Origin: Paenisporosarcina antarctica
GTDB taxonomy: Bacteria > Bacillota > Bacilli > Bacillales_A > Planococcaceae
Reading direction: 5' to 3'
Assembly: GCF_004367585.1 (NCBI RefSeq)
Contig: NZ_CP038015.1
Span: forward strand, 2,982,001 to 3,046,000
Length of the DNA stretch: 64,000 nucleotides
Part shown: positions 52,386 through 61,853 of the stretch, piece by piece
Numbering within the stretch: position 1 is the stretch's first letter
Layout: each line of letters begins with the position of its first letter
Notes under the pieces: model-generated
Seen by the model: only the letters and a program-made list of their open reading frames with translations
The model's database searches: none
What the model was told of the DNA's origin: nothing
Made by a program: the position numbers and the translations under genes

Positions 52386-53510
52386 ATGGTAAACGAAAAA
52401 TATAAACCGCTACTAGAACCATTTGAATTGCCAAATGGCGTACAACTTAAGAATCGCTTGATTATGGCCCCTATGACGAACTACTCTTCAAATTCAGATG
52501 GCACGGTGTCTGATGATGAAGTTAATTATTATATCCACCGCTCGAAAGGCGTTAGTATGGTTATTACAGCCTGTACATACGTTACTCCGAACGGCCAAGG
52601 TTTTCCTGGTGAGTTCGCCGGACATACAGACGAGATGATTCCAAGTCTACGTCGGCTAGCAACTGCAATTAAAGATGAAGGTTCAAAAGCAATTTTGCAA
52701 ATCTTCCATGGTGGTCGACAAGTGCCTGCAGATATTGCCCCAAATGGTGACGTTGTAAGTGCGAGTCCTATTGCATACCCTGCTGAAGGTAAGGCAGTTC
52801 CTCGTGAGCTGACAGAAGCTGAAGTTGAAGACATAATTGTTGATTTTGGACAAACCACTCGCCGTGCCATTGAAGCCGGCTATGATGGTGTTGAAATTCA
52901 TGGTGCCAACACGTATTTAATACAACAATTCTTTTCGCCACACTCTAATAGACGCACGGATCGATTTGGCGGGTCATTAGAGAAACGATTGACGTTCCCG
53001 CTTGCGGTTGTTGATGAAGTTCAACGAATAGTAAAAGAGCACGCAACAACATCATTTATTCTCGGCTATCGTTTCTCACCTGAAGAACCAGAAACTCCAG
53101 GAATTACGATGTCCGATACACTAGTGTTAATTGATGAATTAGCAAATAAAAACTTAGATTATCTTCATGTTTCACTTATGGATTTCTGGTCCACTCCTAA
53201 ACGTGGCGTAGAAGACACACGTTCTCGTATTGAAATTATCCAAGAAGCTGTTGGTGATCGTGTACCCGTCATCGGCGTAGGTTCTATTTATACTGCTGCA
53301 GAAGCAGGGAATGCCTTAACATCAGGTATTCCTCTAATCGGTCTAGGACGCGGATTATTAATCGACCCTGAGTGGGTACAGAAAATAGAACAAGGTCGCG
53401 AAGAAGAAATTGTGACGAAACTCGACCTTGATAAGCAGCAAGAGTTAGTAATGCCCACTCCACTATGGCAGCGAATATTGAAGAATCCAGGTTGGGTTCC
53501 AGGCGTATAA
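52386..53510 (+). CDS. yqiG: Old-yellow-enzyme family NADH-dependent flavin oxidoreductase (YqiG-like)
   Basis: The 374-residue TIM-barrel flavoprotein starts MVNEKYKPLLEPFELPNGVQ and has FMN-site MAPMT, the substrate-binding pair in HGANTYLIQQFFSPHSNRRTDRFGG, and the phosphate-binding VGSIYTA and IGLGRGLL. It is close, from memory, to B. subtilis YqiG. It reduces activated C=C bonds or related electrophiles with FMN. AGGAGGTCATCATAT precedes ATG. It is monocistronic, followed by repeats. Confidence 0.93.
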   Translation: MVNEKYKPLLEPFELPNGVQLKNRLIMAPMTNYSSNSDGTVSDDEVNYYIHRSKGVSMVITACTYVTPNGQGFPGEFAGHTDEMIPSLRRLATAIKDEGSKAILQIFHGGRQVPADIAPNGDVVSASPIAYPAEGKAVPRELTEAEVEDIIVDFGQTTRRAIEAGYDGVEIHGANTYLIQQFFSPHSNRRTDRFGGSLEKRLTFPLAVVDEVQRIVKEHATTSFILGYRFSPEEPETPGITMSDTLVLIDELANKNLDYLHVSLMDFWSTPKRGVEDTRSRIEIIQEAVGDRVPVIGVGSIYTAAEAGNALTSGIPLIGLGRGLLIDPEWVQKIEQGREEEIVTKLDLDKQQELVMPTPLWQRILKNPGWVPGV

Positions 53511-53524
53511 GAAAAGCTAGCAAA

Positions 53525-53748
53525 GTAAGCCCTGTCATTTAAGAAAGAACAGATGATTTAAGTAACAATTTAAAAGGAGATTCCATACAGTATCAACTTT
53601 GATTTCCGTTTCAACGCTCTTTCATGTTTCGAAGCTAGCGTAGCGATGCAGAGCGGGGCGAGTGCCAAGCCTCCTCGTCTGGAGCGCAAATCAGCGGTAT
53701 CATTCTAGAACCTACTCCTTAAAATACCGGGAATACTGGGTTCATGGC
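53525..53748. repeat. Dispersed repeat family A, copy 4 (composite, degenerate)
   Basis: The left part (TTTAAGAAAGAACAGATGAT to CAACTTTGATTTCC) matches 17641-17715. The middle carries one CTTTCATGTTTCGAAGCTAG unit. The right part 53679-53748 matches 34485-34554. Confidence 0.75.
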
Positions 53749-53778
53749 AATCTAAATTTATATACTTTCTTATCTTTT

Positions 53779-53832
53779 AAAAAAGGAGCTGTCCAAAAGT
53801 CATAACACATGACTAATGGCAGTTCCTTTTTT
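53779..53832 (+). terminator. Nested terminator downstream of the OYE gene and repeat
   Basis: AAAAAAGGAGCTG (53779-53791) pairs with CAGTTCCTTTTTT (53820-53832) and an inner AGTCAT/ATGACT hairpin sits in the loop. Confidence 0.8.
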
Positions 53833-53862
53833 ATTAGTAAGGTTGATTTCCGTTCCAACGAA

Positions 53863-53973
53863 CTTTCATGTTTCGAATCTAGCGTAGCGATGCAACGCCC
53901 TTTCATGATTTGAAGCTAGCAAAGCGATGCAAAGCACTTTCATGTTTCGAAGCTAGCGTAGCGTTGCAGAAAC
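53863..53973. repeat. 37-bp tandem repeat, three units
   Basis: Units at 53863, 53900 and 53937 begin CTTTCATG and contain GAA(T/G)CTAGC and AGCGATGCA. A fourth single unit is inside the family A copy near 53620. There are no unique spacers, so it is not a CRISPR array. Confidence 0.85.
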
Positions 53974-54050
53974 AGAAACAGACACATGTGTTGATTACCC
54001 TAGGAAAGGTAGCTGTTTCGCGAAATATCCACAGCAATATTTAACATAGC

Positions 54051-54560
54051 TTAATATTTTATAGCAAATAATCTAACGTCTTCTAATGTCGAAGCAAACT
54101 TAATATTACCTTCTTCTATCATTCCCAATTTAAGCAGTAAATTCGCGGATTTTTCATTATCAAGTGACGTAAATCCTGCGATACGTTGGAACCCTAAAAC
54201 TTCATTTCCATAAGTCAATGTTGCTTGAGCTGCTTCAAATGCATATCCGCTTCCCCAATACTTTGAACCAATCGCAAAACCTAAATCGACATCTTTTAAG
54301 AAATCACGCTGGATTAGACCACATATTCCAATCGGAGTCTCGCTTTCTTTTAGTTCAACTAAGTACAAGCCAATTCCATGTTCTTCATACATGGTCATAG
54401 GTCCATCTTGAATGTATTTTTTTGCAGCTTCTACTGTTTGAATTCCTCGATCACCAATATATTTTATCCAATCCGGTTCATTCAAAAGTGACAACATAAA
54501 CTCAGCGTCATCTGTATTTATTTGCCGAAGAATAAGTCGTTCTGTTTCAAGTATATTCAT
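54051..54560 (-). CDS. GNAT acetyltransferase, RimJ/RimL-like
   Basis: The 169-residue protein opens ETERLILRQINTDDAEFML, typical of the RimJ/L GNAT_3 subgroup. It continues DVDLGFAIGSKYWGSGYAFEA with the CoA loop, then ERIAG-like QRIAGFTSLDNEKSANLLLKLGM. It may acetylate a protein N-terminus or a small amine; this is not determined. GGGGTAATTGAC precedes ATG. It starts 11 bases after the ABC-2 permease stop and could share its transcript. Confidence 0.9.
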   Translation of the reverse strand: MNILETERLILRQINTDDAEFMLSLLNEPDWIKYIGDRGIQTVEAAKKYIQDGPMTMYEEHGIGLYLVELKESETPIGICGLIQRDFLKDVDLGFAIGSKYWGSGYAFEAAQATLTYGNEVLGFQRIAGFTSLDNEKSANLLLKLGMIEEGNIKFASTLEDVRLFAIKY

Positions 54561-54571
54561 GTCAATTACCC

Positions 54572-55600
54572 CTACTCTTTTCGGTGCTTTTTAAGAGCTA
54601 AAATATTTAGAACAATAAAGACAATTGCAAAACCAAGAAGGATAAGTAAGTCTGAAAGTATTTCACTTAATCCTGTTCCTTTATACATAATACTCTTCAA
54701 AGCGTTTGCTCCATATGAAATTGGCATCACTTTGGAAAGTCCTTGCAATATTTCAGGCATTCCAGCAATCGGAATAATTCCTGTGAAAAATACTTGTGGC
54801 ACTATCACTAAAGGGATAAATTGAATCATTTGAAATTCTGATGCCGCAAATGATGACAGTAATATCCCTAAACTAAGGGCTACAAGCGCAATTAACCCAT
54901 TCACGACGAGTACATGCCAAATGGAACCAACTAAGATCATATCTAACACATTAACAGCGTAGACAACAACTATGATGGTTTGAATGATAGCGAATAACCC
55001 ATAACCGATTAAATAACCAAGGACAATCTCCCACCTTTTGATGGGTGTTGACAATAACCGTTCGAGTGTTCCTGTCATCCGCTCACGTAGCAAGCCAATT
55101 CCTGAAATTAAAAAGACAAAGAAAAATACAAAAAAACCAACTAATATCGGGCTTAACACATCAAAGAAAGTTGTATCGTCACTGCCATATATATAGCTCG
55201 TGTCCATTCCAGTCTTAGCCATTTCGGATGATGAACTACCCATTGCTTGTTGAATTTTGGCTAGTAACATTTTAGAACGAGATGGATCCGTATTTTCAAG
55301 TGTTAACGTTACTTTTCCTGCATCAAATAAGAGATAACCATCTAATTCATCTTCAATAATGACAGTTTCTATATCACCTTTTACTTTAATAGAAACGACG
55401 TCAATGCCAACCTTCTCTAATTGTGCAACCAACTCATCAGATACATTTTTTACCCCCAATACTGAAGGTACTTCATTGCTGGTAAATAAAAAATACATAA
55501 GCGTTAAAATAAGTAATGGTGCCACAAATAGTAATGCAAGCGTTCGCTTATCTCGCACAAGTTGCAAGACAATCCGTTTAACGAGAGCTGTGATTCGCAT
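54572..55600 (-). CDS. ABC-2 type transporter permease
   Basis: 342 residues from ATG 55600 (GGGAGGG upstream). One N-terminal membrane helix, a large external domain (about 40-165), then five helices with GIGLLRERMTGTLERLLSTP, the cytoplasmic coupling region of ABC-2 exporters. It overlaps the ATPase gene by 23 bases. Together they form an exporter for drugs, lipids or peptides of unknown identity. Confidence 0.9.
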   Translation of the reverse strand: MRITALVKRIVLQLVRDKRTLALLFVAPLLILTLMYFLFTSNEVPSVLGVKNVSDELVAQLEKVGIDVVSIKVKGDIETVIIEDELDGYLLFDAGKVTLTLENTDPSRSKMLLAKIQQAMGSSSSEMAKTGMDTSYIYGSDDTTFFDVLSPILVGFFVFFFVFLISGIGLLRERMTGTLERLLSTPIKRWEIVLGYLIGYGLFAIIQTIIVVVYAVNVLDMILVGSIWHVLVVNGLIALVALSLGILLSSFAASEFQMIQFIPLVIVPQVFFTGIIPIAGMPEILQGLSKVMPISYGANALKSIMYKGTGLSEILSDLLILLGFAIVFIVLNILALKKHRKE

Positions 55601-56318
55601 TTGCTTGCCCTCCCGCTTGTAAAAAGACATCTTCCAAATTAATTACTTGATACTGGTCTTTTAATGCTTGTGGTGAACCCTTTGTAATGACACGTCCTTC
55701 TCTAATCATAGCAAGGACATCACATTTTTCAGCTTCGTCCATAACATGTGTAGTCATAACAATTGTTTTTTGTTCTTCATTTTTCAATCTGATAAGTTCT
55801 TGCCATATGGATCTTCGTAACTCCGGGTCAATCCCTACAGTCGGCTCGTCGAGTATTAATATTTGCGGATTTTGAATAAGTGCTATCGCTAAAGATAACC
55901 GGCGTTTCATACCTCCTGAATACTTACCAACTTTCTTCTTCAATTCATTTTCCAATTGAACAATTTGGGTAACATACGCTATTCGCTCATTACGCTCAGC
56001 TTTCTTCATCAAAAACATAGAAGCAAAAAAAGATAAGTTTTCATAACCAGTTAAGTCTTCATACAATGCATCCGATTGTGCCATATAACCAATTTGTTGG
56101 AGCAATCTAAGATTTGGTACTTTTTGATGTAACATTTCAATTGCTCCTGAAGAAGGTACATCCATGCCCATTATGAGTTTAATAAGCGTTGTTTTTCCAG
56201 ATCCAGAAGGACCTATGAGACCAACAATTTGACCTTGGTCTGCAGTAAAGTGTATGTTCGTAAGAATTTGTTGCTTGCCGTAAGATTTGCTCACATTGTT
56301 TACACGTAAAACCTGCAC
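55578..56318 (-). CDS. ABC exporter ATP-binding protein
   Basis: A GTG start (GAGGG seven bases upstream) gives 246 residues with Walker A GPSGSGKTT, signature YSGGMKRRLSLAIAL, Walker B ILILDEPTVGIDP and switch THVMDEAE. The GGMKRR signature and VGIDP pattern are typical of ABC-2 drug or antibiotic export ATPases. Coupled to the permease downstream. Confidence 0.92.
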   Translation of the reverse strand: MQVLRVNNVSKSYGKQQILTNIHFTADQGQIVGLIGPSGSGKTTLIKLIMGMDVPSSGAIEMLHQKVPNLRLLQQIGYMAQSDALYEDLTGYENLSFFASMFLMKKAERNERIAYVTQIVQLENELKKKVGKYSGGMKRRLSLAIALIQNPQILILDEPTVGIDPELRRSIWQELIRLKNEEQKTIVMTTHVMDEAEKCDVLAMIREGRVITKGSPQALKDQYQVINLEDVFLQAGGQANANHSSR

Positions 56319-56336
56319 ATTTTTACCCTCTTCCGT

Positions 56337-57011
56337 CTATTCCGCGACTCTTACAATTAACTCAGGATCGTTATTTTTTGGTGAATTTACTTTGTCAGAC
56401 ACTTCGTATGCTTCAAGTAACCCGTCTTCTAAAGGTACCATAAAGCGCTTTAAGTCATCTCCATTTTTTACTGTAGGATTTAACCAATTGTACTCATCTT
56501 GTTGTTTAAGAATGACGGGCATCCGGTCATGAATGGTTGACATCAAATCATTAGGCTCAGTTGTTAAAATAGTACATGTGTGAACGAGCTTGCCATTAGG
56601 AGTCTTCCAAGATTCCCATAACCCAGCCATCGCAAAAAGCTCATTATTTTTCATTTTAATTCGCATTGGAACTTTTCGTTCATCTGTTCGTTTCCACTCA
56701 TAAAACGAATCGGCAACAATAAGGCATCTTTTGTTCTTTAACGCGTTTCGAAAACTGGGTTTTTCATGCACAGTTTCTGATCTTGCATTAATCATTTTAT
56801 AGCCAATTTTCTCGTCTTTTGCCCACGGTGGAATAAGGCCCCATTTTAAAAAGCCTAGACGGTTTTTCGATCCATCATTGATCACTGAAAGGACCATTTG
56901 AGAAGGGGCAATATTATAGCTTTCTTCATAATCATCAGCATCGAACGAGGCTTGACCAAACCGTTCTTCAATTTCCTGAAAATTAGCAAACAAACTAAAG
57001 CGTCCACACAT
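56337..57011 (-). CDS. SOS response-associated peptidase (YedK/HMCES family)
   Basis: The 224-residue protein begins MCGRFSLF, with Cys2 as the residue that cross-links to abasic sites in single-stranded DNA after Met removal. NIAPSQ, KMINARSETVHEKPSFRNAL, FYEWKR and MPVILKQ are the other conserved HMCES blocks. It shields abasic sites during replication. Starts 18 bases upstream of the exporter genes on the same strand. No LexA box was seen upstream. Confidence 0.94.
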   Translation of the reverse strand: MCGRFSLFANFQEIEERFGQASFDADDYEESYNIAPSQMVLSVINDGSKNRLGFLKWGLIPPWAKDEKIGYKMINARSETVHEKPSFRNALKNKRCLIVADSFYEWKRTDERKVPMRIKMKNNELFAMAGLWESWKTPNGKLVHTCTILTTEPNDLMSTIHDRMPVILKQQDEYNWLNPTVKNGDDLKRFMVPLEDGLLEAYEVSDKVNSPKNNDPELIVRVAE

Positions 57012-57147
57012 GTTTATTCCTCCACTCTTTCTATAAGAATCAATTCGTTACAGTTAACTGATTTCCTTTTTTATTGCGTGAATTTTCTCAGTAAAAAGAC
57101 ATCATTTAAATAAAGTACTAAATAGATAGAGATGCTTTATTTACTAA
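57012..57147. other. Intergenic region upstream of the HMCES gene
   Basis: No gene; a short plus-strand reading overlapping the HMCES start is a shadow. Confidence 0.4.
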
Positions 57148-57273
57148 ACATATTCGACATTTCGATTTTTGTACAACCAGTAGGACTATTCCGACAACCT
57201 GGAAGGTCAATCTGTCTACCTGGCACGTCCTAACGTCAACCTGGAGCAACAAACCGTCATCTACAGCCATATA
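57148..57273. repeat. 21-bp tandem array 4 (GTCnACCTGG core)
   Basis: Units of 21 bases start at 57169, 57190, 57211, 57232 and 57253, with one weaker unit at 57148. The conserved part is GTC/GAC-AACCTGG; the remaining bases vary. Not a reading frame. Confidence 0.8.
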
Positions 57274-57289
57274 ATCTAACTAATTTCAT

Positions 57290-57325
57290 AAAAAAGCCGC
57301 CCCACTCTGTAAAAAGTAGGACGGT
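57290..57325 (-). terminator. Terminator of yvbH
   Basis: GCCGCCCCACT (57296-57306) pairs with AGTAGGACGGT (57315-57325) with two wobbles; T6 follows on the minus strand. Confidence 0.75.
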
Positions 57326-57345
57326 TAGTATGATTTTTAAGTTAA

Positions 57346-57960
57346 TTATTGATTAATATAGAGCTCAAATACGTCTTTGAAATCTTTTTTTGCATATTTC
57401 AATCGACTTTCGTTCATCCAATTATTTGCGAAACGTGTAATTTCTTCAAATGATTTAGCGGGGGTAACTTCGTCGTTACCTAGATGGCCCATTGATTGAG
57501 AAGCGTATGACAAGCTATTCTCTGCAATAGTGTATTTTTTCTCATTGTCTTTTACTTCAAGAGATATCGCAAATAGCACTTTATACAAATCTTTAATTTC
57601 AGTTAAAAATCGTTTGTGAATATCTACAGATAGTGGTATATTGCCAATTGTAAATTTAATTTCCACATCTAAGTCGATTGTTCCAGCTGTCTCTAGCTCA
57701 ACATTTGTAATGGGTGAATACGCATATTCATAGCGTTTAAGTGTGCGTTTCTTGCTAATCGCATTTGCTCCATCTACATGGATTAAAGCCTTATTCGTGA
57801 AGCAATATTCATCAGCTTTAGTTTTAATTAAGAAGAAAATTTCTTCCCCCGATTCATGCATGACAAAATCGTCGGACTCTGTTTTATCAAAATCCGCTTT
57901 TGGTACAACAATACCAATTTCTGATAAACCAAATACTTCAGCTGCTAACTTCTTAAACAT
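57346..57960 (-). CDS. yvbH: YvbH-like PH-domain protein
   Basis: The 204-residue protein matches the YvbH family from memory: MFKKLAAEVFGLSEIGIVV, IFFLIKTKADEYCFTNKALI, GANAISKKRTLKRYEYAYSP and ETAGTIDLDVEIKF. Residues about 10-130 form a bacterial PH domain, and the C-terminal helices correspond to the YvbH-like oligomerisation region. Likely cytosolic and oligomeric; function unknown. AGGAGGAAAACAA precedes ATG. Confidence 0.9.
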   Translation of the reverse strand: MFKKLAAEVFGLSEIGIVVPKADFDKTESDDFVMHESGEEIFFLIKTKADEYCFTNKALIHVDGANAISKKRTLKRYEYAYSPITNVELETAGTIDLDVEIKFTIGNIPLSVDIHKRFLTEIKDLYKVLFAISLEVKDNEKKYTIAENSLSYASQSMGHLGNDEVTPAKSFEEITRFANNWMNESRLKYAKKDFKDVFELYINQ

Positions 57961-58068
57961 TTGTTTTCCTCCTAAAATTTACACGTCAACTAATAATACG
58001 ATTTATAGCATAGGAAGTTCCAAGTTTTCAGAAGATATAAATCTTGACGTTAGTTTAGATTTCTTAAA

Positions 58069-59172
58069 TTATTTTTTTATCGTTCCTGTTGTCTCTAAGT
58101 CCGATTTAACTTCAATTTCAAATTCTACTTTAGACAACAACTCATCCCTCAAATCCCTTGTGAAATCTTTTTTATACCGCATCCGAAAAGATTCAAAAAG
58201 ACCTACAGGATCTATCGATAATTCTTGAAATTTTTCAAGCAATTTCCGTACGTCATCTTCAATTTTTTTATTGAGCCCTTTTTCAATTTCAGCCAATTCT
58301 TTTTTATCGCTCAAATCTTTTTCACCTTCATATTCACTTAGTGTGCCATTAACTGTTATAGCAATCTTTACCTTCGGAGATTTAAAGTCTTGATTAGACG
58401 TGATTTTAGCTTTATGTTTAATGAATTTCAAAAATATTTTTTCTTTTTTGGAATCTCCTATCTCTTGTTGTAAGACTAAAACGGAAAGTGCATCTTGTTT
58501 TTGCATTATTTGTAAGTTAATCCCTTCATCCTCACTAAACATATGGATCATTTCTTTTTCTTTAAACGCAGATACTCCCACTATATTAATTAATTCTTCT
58601 TTTAATTCAACATAGGGTACTAGTCCATCTATTAAAGGATTGTATGTATCATGGATAAAGCCATGTATTGTTACCAATGGACTATATAAAGTAGATTGTC
58701 TGTGCTGGAAAAAATTATTAATGTATACACTGGTATTTTGTTTATCTGGATATTCAGTTGTCAGTACTGCTTCTGCCGAGTCTTTAACAACAACCAGATG
58801 TGTAAGTGTTCTCACAGTTGCATCATTATATAAATGTTTCACTACTTCTCTCATTTTTCCTGACTCAGCAAATTCTTCACTAAAAAAGACTACCCGTACT
58901 TGCTTTAACGTAACGGTTAAATCTGACTTTGACGAAATCTCAAGTAGCCCAGTATCTATCAAATCTGTTTCGACTGAATAAATCTGTGTATTCTTCTCGG
59001 CTTCAGGATCAGACTGAGGAATACTAGCCGTCATTTTCATCTTGTTGTTATCAACAAAATCAAAGGCAAGGACAGTAATCAACCCTATTTCTTCTAATGC
59101 AGGTTGCGTAATATTTGTACAACCGCTTAGGAAAAGAGAAGAAACAAACATACAAATTATACTCTTTTTCAT
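58069..59172 (-). CDS. gerAC: GerAC-type spore germination lipoprotein
   Basis: From ATG 59172 (AAAGGGG upstream, overlapping the GerAB stop as ATGA) the protein has 367 residues. Lipobox FLSGC gives lipid-Cys18. GerAC-family blocks include TVLAFDFVDNNKMKMTASI-like sequence, KQVRVVFFSEEFAESG and the C-terminal RMRYKKDF. It is the C subunit of a Ger receptor, on the outer face of the spore inner membrane. Confidence 0.93.
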   Translation of the reverse strand: MKKSIICMFVSSLFLSGCTNITQPALEEIGLITVLAFDFVDNNKMKMTASIPQSDPEAEKNTQIYSVETDLIDTGLLEISSKSDLTVTLKQVRVVFFSEEFAESGKMREVVKHLYNDATVRTLTHLVVVKDSAEAVLTTEYPDKQNTSVYINNFFQHRQSTLYSPLVTIHGFIHDTYNPLIDGLVPYVELKEELINIVGVSAFKEKEMIHMFSEDEGINLQIMQKQDALSVLVLQQEIGDSKKEKIFLKFIKHKAKITSNQDFKSPKVKIAITVNGTLSEYEGEKDLSDKKELAEIEKGLNKKIEDDVRKLLEKFQELSIDPVGLFESFRMRYKKDFTRDLRDELLSKVEFEIEVKSDLETTGTIKK

Positions 59173-60263
59173 TTGACTACCCCTTTTTTCTCTTTTCTCA
59201 AAAAATGAATCATGCATAAAAATACTGGCCATAAAATTATTCCATAGCTGACATAGAAGATATTTTCATGCAATGTCTTTTTAATTGTTTGAGAAAAAGG
59301 CAGACTGATTAATACATAAACACATACAGCCGTAAAGTAAATGTGATACTGACTATTTTTAGCACGAACAGATTCTATGCCTTTCTTTACCACCCATATA
59401 TAAGCACTAATTGTCGATAAAATTAAAAACACCCAAATAGTGATACCAATTGTATCGATTCTTTCTACAAAGGAGAGTCTGACTGCTTGAAATAATTCAA
59501 GCACCGGGTAGAACATATGTTTAAGTTGCCACTCAGAAAAATACATCACCGCCACAACTGAAGTCATGAAATATATTAAGACTGTTATCCAAATACCCAA
59601 AGAGGCTTGCTTAAATACTTTTTTTTGATTAATAATATAAGGAAAGTACACCAAAATAAGTTCATAGCCAACCATTGAACTATAGCCGAGTTTAGTAGCT
59701 TCCAAAAATTCAGAAATTGAGAAGTTAAACAGTGGCAATAAATGACTGATTTCTCCTTCTACGTAACCCCACCTTAAGAAGTAAACGAGTCCAATCGTAA
59801 AAAAAAAGGTGAAGATGCAAAACCTCGCAACTGACTTAATACCCCCATTTACAATAAGTACTGCTAATAGCAAGATAAAAAATGAATGGAAAAGATTTGA
59901 CCGGTCAGGTAGTATGGCAATTTGAATAAGGTCTAAATAGTTTTGAAGGACTGAAGCAATTACTAGAACCACATAGACAATTAATAAAATATTTAACAGT
60001 TTCCCGATTTTTTTTCCAAGTAATTTTTCGTGTATATCAAACAAGTCATCTTCTTTATATTGTAAGGCGAGCCAAACCATTGGAATGAGCGTAATATTAG
60101 CAAGAACACCAAAAAAAAGTGGAATCCACCATTGACTATAGCCTAATGGGCTTACTACTTGATTAAAGGACAATAAACCCATGCCAATCATGACATTCTG
60201 AACCAAAAAAACTACATGATAGCCATTTAATACTTTCTTTTTAGTTACATCCACTTCTTTCAC
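59169..60263 (-). CDS. gerAB: GerAB-type germinant receptor permease subunit
   Basis: The product has about 364 residues and ten membrane segments of the APC-like spore germination family (PF03845): NGYHVVFLVQNVMIGMGLL, SSMVGYELILVYFPYI. It forms the germinant-binding channel-like subunit in the spore inner membrane. Start is GTG 60263, or GTG 60254 which is better placed after AGGTG. Gap to GerAA is 4 bases. Confidence 0.93.
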   Translation of the reverse strand: MKEVDVTKKKVLNGYHVVFLVQNVMIGMGLLSFNQVVSPLGYSQWWIPLFFGVLANITLIPMVWLALQYKEDDLFDIHEKLLGKKIGKLLNILLIVYVVLVIASVLQNYLDLIQIAILPDRSNLFHSFFILLLAVLIVNGGIKSVARFCIFTFFFTIGLVYFLRWGYVEGEISHLLPLFNFSISEFLEATKLGYSSMVGYELILVYFPYIINQKKVFKQASLGIWITVLIYFMTSVVAVMYFSEWQLKHMFYPVLELFQAVRLSFVERIDTIGITIWVFLILSTISAYIWVVKKGIESVRAKNSQYHIYFTAVCVYVLISLPFSQTIKKTLHENIFYVSYGIILWPVFLCMIHFLRKEKKGVVK

Positions 60264-60267
60264 CTGC

Positions 60268-61743
60268 CTATTTAGAATCTAATTTCACCTGTTTAGCTCT
60301 AGATATCCCTTTTCTTTTTTTAATATACACCATGGGAAAACGAATGAGTTGGTCATACAAATCTGACCATGCTCTTGGAATGACTGGTGACATATATGGA
60401 GTCCCTAATGATGTTAAATTCAATAAATGATTAAATAACCAAACAAAAGCAATCATTTGACCAAGTAATCCAAATAACCCTGCCGCTAATATAAAAAGAT
60501 AGCGAACAACTCGGCTCGCATTACTCATAAGAAAGGTGGGTAATAAAAATGACAGCAACGCAGAAGTTGCGACAAGAACAATCAATGTATTACTGACAAG
60601 TCCAGCTTCAACTGCTGCAGTGCCGATAACAATACCCCCAACAATACCAATCGTTTGACCAATTTTCGTAGGCATTCGGGACCCAGCTTCTCTTAAGACT
60701 TCAATGACGAGTTCGATAAAAAGCACTTCGATTACAGGTGGAAATGGCACACCACTTCTTGATTCTTCCAATACCATTAATATTTCAAAAGGAAGAATTC
60801 CTTGATGATAAGAAAGTGCTGAAATATAAAGAGGTGTTAGCATAATGGTAATGAAAAAACCCGCAAATCGTATCATCCTTAAGAGCGAAGATGTTCCCCA
60901 TCTATTGTAATAGTCTTCAGGAGACTTAAACATTTCAAAAAATGAGTATGGACAAATCATTACGCTCTGACTATTTTCCATGACAACGATAATACGACCG
61001 TCTAATAAATAATTAGACGCAGAATCAGGTCTTGATGTCATACCTATATGAGGAAATATTGAAAAGGGCTTATCTTCAATTAACTGAGTTAGTATCGTGA
61101 TGTCTATAAAATTATCATAGTCAATTTCATTTATTCGTTGCTCAAGACGTTGAAGATTTTCATTGTTAACAAGATGTTCGATATACATGATTGATATTTT
61201 CGTATTCGTTTCTTTTCCTATAATACGATCCTTACTTTTCAAACCTGGTTGATGAATTCTTCTTTTTATTAATGATAAATTGATTTTCAAAGACTCTGTA
61301 AATGAATCTTGAGGACCAACGACTGTCGATTCAATTTCTGAAGACATGATGGAGCGATGTGGTGGACTATATGTGTTAGCTTTTAAAAAGTGTTGCTCAT
61401 TATGGAAATAAATGAGAGTATTTCCTTCAGTAATCACCATCAGCGTATCATGAAGATTAGTGTTATCGAGTTTTTCATATGCTTCAATGATTTGATCATC
61501 ATTACTTACAATTGGTGAAACAACGGTTTTATGTAAAACCAAGGAATCAATTAGAGAATTTAAATATATAAGGGTCACAGGTCCTCTTGCTGTTTGGTAC
61601 TCTTTATAAACTGCATCATCTATATTTTCTAGGGCATTTTTAATATTACTAATAGTGACTTTACCGGTATTTGACGTAGCATGATTAGGTGATTTTTCCT
61701 TACTATTTTCAACCAATTTTTTTGAACGTTTCCATATTTTCAC
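60268..61743 (-). CDS. gerAA: GerAA-type germinant receptor subunit
   Basis: A GTG at 61743 behind AAGGGAAGTG gives 491 residues, the usual GerA length. The N-terminal soluble domain (about 45-280) includes RHIPGLK-like RRIHQPGLKSKDRIIG and LLDGRIIVVMENS. The C-terminal membrane half (about 290-470) has PPVIEVLFIELVIEVLREAG and GQTIGIVGGIVIGTAAVEAG. The oligomeric GerA subunit releases ions when germinant binds. First gene of gerAA-AB-AC; a sigma-G promoter is expected upstream but I could not point to a clear one. Confidence 0.94.
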   Translation of the reverse strand: MKIWKRSKKLVENSKEKSPNHATSNTGKVTISNIKNALENIDDAVYKEYQTARGPVTLIYLNSLIDSLVLHKTVVSPIVSNDDQIIEAYEKLDNTNLHDTLMVITEGNTLIYFHNEQHFLKANTYSPPHRSIMSSEIESTVVGPQDSFTESLKINLSLIKRRIHQPGLKSKDRIIGKETNTKISIMYIEHLVNNENLQRLEQRINEIDYDNFIDITILTQLIEDKPFSIFPHIGMTSRPDSASNYLLDGRIIVVMENSQSVMICPYSFFEMFKSPEDYYNRWGTSSLLRMIRFAGFFITIMLTPLYISALSYHQGILPFEILMVLEESRSGVPFPPVIEVLFIELVIEVLREAGSRMPTKIGQTIGIVGGIVIGTAAVEAGLVSNTLIVLVATSALLSFLLPTFLMSNASRVVRYLFILAAGLFGLLGQMIAFVWLFNHLLNLTSLGTPYMSPVIPRAWSDLYDQLIRFPMVYIKKRKGISRAKQVKLDSK

Positions 61744-61853
61744 TCGCTCACTTCCCTTGGAGTTGAAGGCTATTGTATTACCTGAGTCTCTCCCTAACAC
61801 ATAAAATATATACGTTTAAACTCTTCCCTTGACATGTGTACTATACTAATTTA

